Part shown: positions 57,369 to 64,000 of the stretch, in pieces
Layout: every line of letters starts with the position of its first letter
Position numbering within the stretch: the first letter of the stretch is position 1
DNA from: Halichondria panicea
Taxonomy: Eukaryota; Porifera; Demospongiae; Suberitida; Halichondriidae
NCBI RefSeq assembly: GCF_963675165.1
Contig: NC_087382.1
Location: 1,550,001-1,614,000 of the forward strand
Reading direction: 5' to 3'
Length of the DNA: 64,000 nucleotides
Notes under the pieces: generated by a model
Told to the model about the DNA's origin: nothing
Database searches by the model: none
Seen by the model: the letters and a program-made list of their open reading frames with translations, nothing else
Position numbers and translations under genes: made by a program

Positions 57369-58938
57369 TCATTCCTATTATAGAAACAGCCTCGGTTAGG
57401 ACGCCCTTTTTTTATAACACCCATATACCACCATATAAAATCTTTTTTTTGGTACATTGTTTCTAGAAAAATAATTATTTTTTATTGGTTCTATAATTAG
57501 AACGATTACGGTAGTAGAAGAAAGAGCCAGGATGAAGAACAAGGTTAGTAGCAAGGTAGCAATGAATCAATATGGCCAGTATTGGCGAGGCAATAGGTGA
57601 GCCAAAAACTGAGCCGGGACAAGCAGGGCACTATCTCGACTTGCACATGCGCACAAGGGCAATTCTAGCTGGAACACAATCCAAGCCGGGACAATAACTG
57701 AGCCAGTAACTGAGCCACATGGCGGGCCATATCCTGGGACACAATCTAGGGCACATGCATGTGCGTAATATAAAATATAAACCAGAGAGAGTTTCTGATT
57801 ATTTCATTCTGCCAAAGTGCTTCCATGTTCTATAATTTAGAGGACTTTGTATAAGAAAGGATTGGGTGCATTAATGGTGTGCAATGAAGACTGGTTGGAA
57901 GTGCCTAACTAGGCTACACTGTTGCAAGTTCACTAAGTTATATAGCGATCTTTACCCACTATTAAACAGGAACTTTCTGATAACCTTAAGATAACCTTAA
58001 GATACCTTAAGGCAATCTTTTTATCTCTCTCGGCAGACCAAACAGTGTTGTATTGTGCTCAGGAGGAACATTATGACTCTCTCTTTGCTATTAAAACTCT
58101 GTTCATTTTATTGTTATGGTCAGAGTATTGTTAATTGAACATTTTATAGAACAAAACAGTAAAACTTTTCTATAGATTGTGTCCTAGGAAATGGCCCGCC
58201 ATGTGGCTCACTTATTGGCCCGCCATATATGGCTCACTTGTTGGCTCAGGTAGTATTGTCCCGGCTCAGATTGTGTCCCAAATGCCCTTGTGCACATGCG
58301 CAAAGAGATTGTGCCCCGCTATTGTCCGGGCCTGGTTTGGCCAATACTGGCACGGATACCGCTCCATAAAGCAAGCTCCATAATAATTATTCATCCTGCA
58401 TGTAGTAGACACAAGTGACGGCTGGAATGTAGACCTATCCGACTAGAAAAATATTTACAATGCGTTAAAAAATTGCAGGATTGGCCGGGGGAACCACCAA
58501 AAAGCGTGGAAACAAGAAACTTGACGAGAGCATAACTCCAATCCGTTACAATGTTATTCACATGTACTGGTAGTTTTCCATATTTTCCCGGCCAATCCAA
58601 GCAAATTTTTACTGGTGGGGTGATGACCGATCTTATATATTATATAATAACTATAATAATATCAATTTTGGAATGTGCGGGCATATAATCATGATGATTT
58701 GTGATGAATTGATGTTCCTAATACACCCATTGGGGTAGAATAATTTCATACTTGTAACTTTCGTATGATGTTTTACATCACGAAAAATATGAAAATTTCT
58801 ACCATACGAAAATAACCAGTGTCACAAAAACTCAATTCATTTCAAAACTGAAACTACATGCAGTCATGTAAAAGCACAACACAAAATCACAAATATCCTT
58901 TACCAAGTTGTTATGGTAACTACTGGTCGCTAGGGGTG
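57369..58938. other. Intergenic, mostly a fold-back element
   Basis: 57567-58360 is bounded by inverted arms of about 190 bp (GGCCAGTATTGGC..., GCACATGCGCACAAGGGCA..., ACTGAGCCACATGGCGGGCC and inverses). The remainder includes an inverted pair GGATTGGCCGGG / CCCGGCCAATCC (58480-58597). No gene. Confidence 0.6.
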
Positions 58939-59108
58939 TCAGGTGACCTCGCTGGATTGGCCCCCACCAGCCGAGCAATGAGAATGAACATACTTCCAAT
59001 ATCCTGCCAGATCCTGGTCTCTGGAATACTCACTGAGTGAGCCACGCCTTCCCTACACGAAATACAAGTCATGTGATATCACAGCTCACCATACACTCAG
59101 AGGAGGTT

Positions 59109-59219
59109 TGACACGAGTACCTCGATTAGGCTAAAAAAATTGAGTTAATTAGTCACAGCAATAATGACTTTACTGTTGATTTTGCACGTGACCAATCGTA
59201 ATCGAGGTGCTCATGTCGC
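59109..59219. mobile_element. Hairpin MITE in CaMKII-fragment intron
   Basis: GACACGAGTACCTCGATTA faces TAATCGAGGTGCTCATGTC about 75 bp apart. Confidence 0.7.
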
Positions 59220-59693
59220 ACCAGTACACTATACATGATATGTACATGTACATTAATATATAAAGTTATTTTAAACAGACCTTTCGAAAAGCTCTACAAA
59301 ATGCAAAATTAGACAATACTTATCAAGTTACGGGCACTCAAATGGAAGTTACCTCTCAAAACAGGCCATTTTTCGACAACAAAAAAAACACCATGGACTG
59401 TGAGATAATTATATGATTGTGCTTACTTGACGACTGTTTGGATGAGGCGGATGTAGGCACAATAAGCACCTGAGTCCGGCCAGGGGCGGATCCAGAGGTA
59501 GTTCGTTGGGTTTGTACGAACTACCCTTCCACTAAGTTGATACTTTATATTACACCTGGCTAGCTAGCTTACTGTCATGACAATAGGGTACAAAGTTCTC
59601 TCTGTATAATGTGAGGGTGGGGCTGGTACTCTCTGCATAATATGAGGGTGGGGCTGGCTATATTGACTCATCCAGCCGTGGTCGCAGTGATAA

Positions 59694-60250
59694 TTGAGCC
59701 TGGCCACAAATCCTAACAAAAGGTCTAGATTGCAACCCTCCATTGACTCCTGGTTTAAGAAGAGTAAAGTTTCAGGTAAGGGAGAGTTCATGGCACTGCA
59801 TACTGAATGATAGACACTGTATAGATTAATTATAATTGCTATAATAATTATATTGACTAATATAATAATCTAGATGATGCGTCAAGTCTACAGCCAGTCT
59901 CCTCTTCAAGAGAACCACCAGCCACCACCGTCTCTCCTCCAGTCATCAACGTCTCTCCTCCAGCCACCACCGTCTCTCCTCCAGCCACCACCGTCTCTCC
60001 TCCAGCCACCCCTCCAGCCACCACCGTCTCTCCTCCAGTCACAACCATCTCTCCTCCAGTCACAACTATCTCTCCACTGGAACCACCAGCCACCTCCATC
60101 ACCCCTCCGTGTTCATCGAAGCAAGCAACGAGATCTTCCGCTGAGGATCAGCCAATGGACATTGGTGCTCTCCTGAAAGAGAAGAAAGTGCAATCACTAT
60201 CCCAGAGCATGAGAATGGCTTTGCCTTGTGTTCTTTCAGATATTATATAA
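59694..60250 (+). pseudogene. Two-exon transposase-like N-terminal remnant inside the hAT-like element
   Basis: Block 1 (59694-59775) reads SLATNPNKRSRLQPSIDSWF then KKSKVSG and ends at a GTAAGG donor. Block 2 (59874-60250) follows TAATAATCTAG, joins in phase 1 and reads DDASSLQPVSSSRE, a (P)PATTVSPP repeat tract, then SSAEDQPMDIGALLKEKKVQ and a stop. Basic SID.WF-type N-termini occur in hAT and BED-finger transposases (family knowledge). The codon where an ATG would be expected reads TTG (59694). I infer an internally deleted transposase gene, but a captured host exon is possible. Confidence 0.4.
59925..60085. repeat. 21-bp minisatellite (CCACCACCGTCTCTCCTCCAG)
   Basis: About seven units with small changes and one truncated unit. 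In the plus-strand frame it encodes PATTVSP-type repeats. Confidence 0.85.
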
Positions 60251-60663
60251 TTAATTTTCTGTTTTTTTGTATAATGTTTTTGTTGAAGGGGAATGTGGTT
60301 AATTAATGGGCGTGGCACGTAAAAGGGGGCGTGGTCAGCCGAAAAATTTCGGCGCTATGCGCCGAGTAACACTTCTTATTTGCGCTTCGCGCGGCCAAGA
60401 AGTAAGAACCCCCCTTTCCTAAATCCTGGATCCGCCCCTGGTCCCCCAACATCTGAACCTTGGGTGTGATCATGGACTGTTGTATGGCAGAGGGGGACGC
60501 AGGCACAGCGTGTGTGTGGGTGGGTGGGTGGGTGGAGTGTGTTAAGGTAGGGGTGGACAGTGTGTAAGGTGTGTGGAGAGTGTGGGGGTGGACAGTGTGT
60601 GTGTGTGTGTGGGGGGGTTGGAACTTACAATGATGGTCAAAGTAGAACTTGTGGAACTCCATT

Positions 60664-61503
60664 CCAGTGACTAGTTGAGTCCACCGTTGCTACGGGGAGG
60701 CGGAAACATAATAAATATATACTCCCGTAGCTATAATAATAATAATATAAGATCAGAGATGGTTGGAGGTGGTTGGTACTAACCACCCAGGGTGTCATAC
60801 AGGATTTTGAAGAAGTACAGGGGGGAAATAAGAAAAGTAACTAGAAAATTTTGCTAAAAAAAAGGTCAACTGTTATTTCAATACCCTGTTAGTATGTAAA
60901 ATTGCCAGCTAGGACTCCAACTAGTACCTAAATGCAAATTTTAGGGGGTGGGAATGTCCCTCCCTGTATGACACCCTGCCACCTCTACACATATGCAAAA
61001 ATAACCTTCTAGGCCTAGCCTGTCTACTATAATAATAGGCATACATTTGTGTTAATTGAGATTAAGGATTGAAAAATAGCCACCACTTTGAAAATTCTGG
61101 GCACATCATGATCTGTTACTATTAAATACGTACATTGGGTTGCCGTAGTAGCCGTGATTACAGGTTTGACAAGTATCCCCAGTGTATGGCTCCTGGCACA
61201 CACACAGAGTGGAGTTACCAGGTCCCCCTCTAGCCGTACCGTGACCATTGCAGACTAGGACCGCTGTACAGGGACGGGGGAACAAGCATACAAACGTTAA
61301 CATTTTATTAATAATATCAATGATATTCACATTCGTGAGGCATGAATACAGATAGCTACTTACCAGGTACGTATGTATATACATGTAAGATCTAGGAACT
61401 CCACTAAGAGGTGATCACACACACTTGTATAGGTACGTACCTCCAGTTAGTGTTTTAGTAGCAAGCAATGAAGACAAAGCCGTCCACATCAACAGACAGG
61501 TCC
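60664..61503 (-). pseudogene. Partial duplication of attractin-like exons 1-2
   Basis: 61149-61278 repeats exon 2 of the attractin-like gene (VCNGHGTARGGPGNSTLCVC) without visible change, with the same splice signals. About 61440-61503 repeats exon 1 from the donor inward but stops before the ATG, at AGGTCC|GGTGTCATA, where a CCGGTGTCATA transposon end begins. At 60664-60690 only the first bases of exon 3 remain, joined to the CaMKII fragment. Introns are retained, so it is a DNA-level duplication of about 0.8 kb. It has its own MITE (60788-60978) and lacks the one at 51154-51303. Confidence 0.85.
60788..60978. mobile_element. CAGGGTGTCATACAGG-terminal MITE, 191 bp
   Basis: Inverted ends CAGGGTGTCATACAGG / CCTGTATGACACCCTG, flanked by CCACC on each side. 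Absent from the corresponding original intron at 51.0 kb, which serves as the empty site. Confidence 0.75.
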
Positions 61504-62091
61504 GGTGTCATAGGAATGAATGACTCCCCTAAATAATGACTCCCGGTCACTCCTACCTAGGCACCAGTGACTCCCGGTCACTCACGCCTAGGAATAAATG
61601 ACTCCCCCGGTCACTGACTCCTAGTCACGAATGACTCCCCCCTGGAAAAAATGACTCCCCCGAAATTTATATATGAACACTGATCCATAGAGCTAAAGAG
61701 ACTTCAGGGGCTATACTAAGTACATGCATCCTCAAAACCTGTCACAGTGTGACTATACAATCAAGCTCAAGACTGTTATCAGGACTGCATGCATGCTATC
61801 TGTGAGAGACCTGTTTAATACATAGTATGACTATAATTACAGCTGTTCCTTATATACTGTAAACTGGTTCAGTTTAGCTATTAGTACCTATAGTACTTAT
61901 ACTACATTGTACACTCTGTTCACATTTTCACACGTCTCACGGTCACTGTAAAGCAAAACTTATAATACAACAACATCCATCAAAATAACAAATAGATCTA
62001 CAGTGCATGAAAAACAAACAAAACAACAGTGCAAATTAACAGTGTATAAACAAAAACAGCTAGTGGAAGATAACGAAATGCTAAAAAAATT
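61504..62091. other. Intergenic; tandem ATGACTCCC-rich element end
   Basis: Starts with GGTGTCATAGGAATGAATGA and then a degenerate series of (A)ATGACTCCC(CCGGT) repeats to about 61665, similar to the ends of the 55.9-57.4 kb element class. The rest is unremarkable AT-rich sequence. Confidence 0.55.
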
Positions 62092-63986
62092 CTATCTAGA
62101 TCTACAAGTAGGACAAAACCAATCTCCAAGTGGAGATACTTTAATACGAACACATTTATAATGATACCACACAGTACATGTGTCGCACTGGACCATTTCA
62201 TCATAACAGTCAGGGCGGAGACAAGGGCAGTATATCGTAATTACTATGCTGGAAAATCTTTCTGGTCTCTTGCGGCTACTAACATCTTTTGACTTTGGAA
62301 ATCTTCTGAGTTTCTCATTTTCAAAGCAACGCACAAGATGTGGCCTCATTTTGTCTTCATTTAGGGTGATGGTATCCAGATTGTCTCCTTGCAATGCGTG
62401 GTATGCAGCGGCAATTGCAAACAAACCACAGTTGTTACTGCCACTGCTCTGCTGTTGAATGGAGGCCACAGATAGTAACAGCCCATTGTGCGCTATTAAA
62501 GGCTTATACATCTGTGCGATTTGCAGCTCAGCACTTGGCTCCAGGTCTTTCCCATATTGGAAGCAGCTATCAAAGAGGAAAAGTTCCCCCTTGATCTTGA
62601 TGAGTGCTGTCGCAATCCAGTGATGCCTCTCTGTTACAAAGAATATCTGCACGGCTGTATAGGATATATATGATATAATTATTATACGGTACGGCCAAGG
62701 ATGAGGATGAGGTATAATTATACCAATACTATAATAATACTACTATTAATTTAAGTAGAAATTATACCTGTGGCTTCACTACTAGTGACTGCAGGAAAGG
62801 ACATCTTCTGAACCAGAAGAGTAGAATAACAGCCTTCAATATTTGGAAATTGCATTCGCATCAGTTTGTGCGCAGCATACATATGACGGTCAGAAAGCAT
62901 CCCGCTCTCAGCAAGAACTACATCCTTGTCTCCCGTCCTCAGGTCCAAATCCTTCACCCAGTAACTTGAATTCTGTCGAATGTGCACACAATAATAATCA
63001 TAATGAACGGTTTATAGTGTGCATGCACATAATTATTAATAATAATTGTAATTAACGATAGCTCCTGTTAACAAGTATATAACTATATACCTTTCTTGTT
63101 ACAGATTGAGTAGTCCTTTGCTTCTTCAAAGGTGGCTCCATAGAGGATGCAGTCTTAACCTGAGAGAAGGGGGCGTCTCGCTTGCGAGAGGAGTGAGCAT
63201 CTGGCTTGTGAGAGGAGGGGACGTCTGGCTTGTGAGAGGAGGGAGCGGCTGGCTTGTGAGAGGAGGGGACGTCTGGCTTGTGAGAGGAGGGAGCGGCTGG
63301 CTTGTGAGAGGAGGGGACGTCTGGCTTGTGAGAGGAGGGGACGTCTGGCTTGTGAGAGGAGGGAGCGGCTGGCTTGTGAGAGGAGGGGACGTCTGGCTTG
63401 TGAGAGGAGGGAGCGGCTGGCTTGTGAGAGGAGGGGACGTCTGGCTTGTGAGAGGAGGGAGCGGCTGGCTTGTGAGAGGAGGGGGCGTCTGGCTTGTGAG
63501 AAGAGGGAAAATCACAATTTTTTTCCCACAGCTTCTAAAAATGGAGTGTATAATTATAAAGAAACATGAAACATTAAATTAATATCGTAAAGAGAAATGT
63601 AATGTAATTATAATTAGCTTCAAAATCTAGAGACACATGCATTATACCTTGCTTGGGTCTTTCATAGGAGTACTCGTCAAAGAAGGGTTAAACTGATCGA
63701 GAGATTCATCGTGATGGTTGTCTGATAATTCGGAAGGATCCGAGAGAGAACTATGTTGATCAAAGATAGGTTTTTCGGAGTCTGAGCCATGGTAATGCTT
63801 TAACCGCTGTTGGTTAACAGCCTTTTTTAAGGTCTTTCCAGTCTTAGGGTTGGCAATCTTAAAGACTCCCTTGTCCAAGCACTCCACCACCGTGTATGGG
63901 CCTAACCACCGAGGCTTCAGCTTGTCTCCCTTCTTACATTCCCTGGCTGAATTCCTCAGCCAGACCAAAGTCCCAGTCTTAAACAC
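62092..63986 (-). CDS. Integrase GPY/F - repeat linker - Ulp1 protease - PHD finger protein (5'-partial), Ginger-like
   Basis: Four exons, all phases matching: 63648-63986, 63091-63534, 62768-62972, 62092-62654, for a 515-aa C-terminal part. The exon at 63648-63986 begins VFKTGTLVWLRNSARECKKG, then KLKPRWLGPYTVVECLD and RLKHYH. This is the GPY/F module at the end of Ty3/gypsy-type integrases, preceded by an acceptor, so the catalytic core is beyond the window. Next is KLWEKNCDFP with 8-residue PSSHKPD(A/V)/PSSHKPAA repeats and KTASSMEPPLKKQR. Then come NSSYWVKDLDLRTGD and the C48 protease pattern HHWIATALIK (His), LFDSCF (Asp) and SGSNNCGLFA (Cys). A PHD zinc finger ends the protein (CPCLRPDCYDEMVQCDTC, WYHYKCV, WFCPTC). 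Ginger DNA transposons are known to combine such integrases with Ulp1 and PHD domains. A domesticated gene is also possible, since the frame is intact. Confidence 0.8.
63185..63505. repeat. 24-bp coding minisatellite
   Basis: GAGGAGGGAGCGGCTGGCTT and GAGGAGGGGACGTCTGGCTT variants, each completed by GTGA, alternate about 13 times. On the minus strand they encode PSSHKPAA and PSSHKPDV within the integrase/Ulp1 gene. The plus-strand frame over it is a shadow. Confidence 0.9.
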
Positions 63987-64000
63987 CTATATAATTAGAA

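Larger units (their letters stand above)
59481..60440. mobile_element. CAGGGGCGGATCC-terminal hAT-like element, 960 bp, inside CaMKII exon
   Basis: Ends CAGGGGCGGATCCAGAGG / AATCCTGGATCCGCCCCTG. Flanking direct repeats GTCCGGC (59474-59480) and GTCCCCC (60441-60447) match at 5 of 7. Deleting the element plus one repeat restores the CaMKII reading MLGDSGAYCAYIRL. The interior includes a duplicated TATAATGTGAGGGTGGGGCTGG motif (59605-59660), a spliced coding-like pair on the plus strand and GCGCTATGCGCCGAG near the right end. Confidence 0.8.
58939..60677 (-). pseudogene. CAMK2-like: CaMKII association-domain fragment, broken by a transposon
   Basis: Exonic blocks on the minus strand match the C-terminal hub domain of calcium/calmodulin-dependent kinase II. 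They are: 60629-60677 (LVTGMEFHKFYFDHH), 60441-60476 joined to 59427-59473 (MITPKVQMLGD | SGAYCAYIRLIQTVVK), and 58939-59052 (EGVAHSVSIPETRIW, then in another frame GYWKYVHSHCSAGG to a stop). Splice sites GTAAGT, AACAG, GTAAGC and GTGTAG are visible. Lesions: a 960-bp element splits the second exon, the phase between first and second exons is off by one, and one base is missing near 59000 in the last exon. The first exon is abutted by duplicated attractin sequence, and no kinase domain is present. It is therefore a pseudogene or relic of the true gene's 3' end. Confidence 0.75.

Noticed and set aside
59857-60102. Minus-strand GGETVVAGG repeat frame
   Set aside because: Shadow of the 21-bp minisatellite; the plus-strand frame has splice signals and non-repetitive flanks.
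63185-63505. Regular repeats that could suggest a CRISPR array
   Set aside because: There are no unique spacers; the units are directly contiguous and coding in a eukaryotic gene.
63106-63582. Plus-strand repetitive frame (GGDVWLVRGGSGWLV) and a minus-strand PPLTSQ frame
   Set aside because: Both are shadows of the 24-bp minisatellite; the frame continuous with flanking exons reads PSSHKP and joins in phase to KTASSMEPPLKKQR.

Overview
This is eukaryotic (animal) genomic DNA. It is AT-rich, full of TGCATGCA and TATAATTATA palindromes, has short GT-AG introns and is very dense in small DNA transposons. Gene content points to a demosponge such as Amphimedon queenslandica: a beta-helix 'polymorphic membrane protein-like' family, an attractin/MEGF8-type receptor, and integrase-Ulp1-PHD mobile genes. 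The species name is inference from memory. There is a 200-base assembly gap at 7183-7382.

Layout. (1) 0.4-39 kb: a tandem array, all on the minus strand, of a small five-exon gene family predicted to encode four-TM membrane proteins of about 150 aa. Four copies look complete (5.2-6.3, 13.2-14.7, 21.5-24.5, 37.9-39.0 kb), one has a damaged last exon (25.8-28.1 kb), and several are fragments or pseudogenes (0.4, 11.2, 17.8, 34.2, 35.5-35.8 kb). All introns are phase 0. Most first exons have a CTATAAAAA-type TATA box 85-125 bp upstream of the ATG. Array units carry duplicated flanking DNA, and transposons have broken several units. (2) 29.0-33.0 kb, plus strand: a beta-helix/Cys-rich/multi-TM cell-surface gene, heavily frameshifted. 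(3) 39.8-51.7 kb, minus strand: a 12-exon attractin/MEGF8-like receptor (signal peptide, EGF, CUB, Kelch, PSI repeats, EGF-like, TM, conserved tail) whose exon phases all join to a predicted 1512 aa. Its largest intron holds nested transposons. (4) 54-55.6 kb, minus: a disrupted multi-TM gene. (5) 58.9-61.5 kb, minus: a broken CaMKII association-domain fragment with a 960-bp hAT-like element in one exon, abutting a partial duplication of the attractin 5' end. (6) 62.1-64.0 kb, minus, running off the window: the C-terminal part of a mobile-element gene with an integrase GPY/F module, an 8-residue repeat tract, a Ulp1-type cysteine protease and a PHD finger, most like Ginger-class transposons.

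Mobile elements dominate the rest: a TAGCCTCGA...TCGAGGCTA family with 9-10 bp target duplications (Mutator-like by that criterion), CAGGG-terminal hAT-like elements, TACCG-terminal and CAGTG-terminal MITEs, fold-back elements, a LINE 3' end, and an RPA-like OB-fold/zinc-ribbon remnant. No rRNA, tRNA or CRISPR array was recognised. Gene structures were built by eye from splice signals and paralogue comparison; there is no transcript support here.
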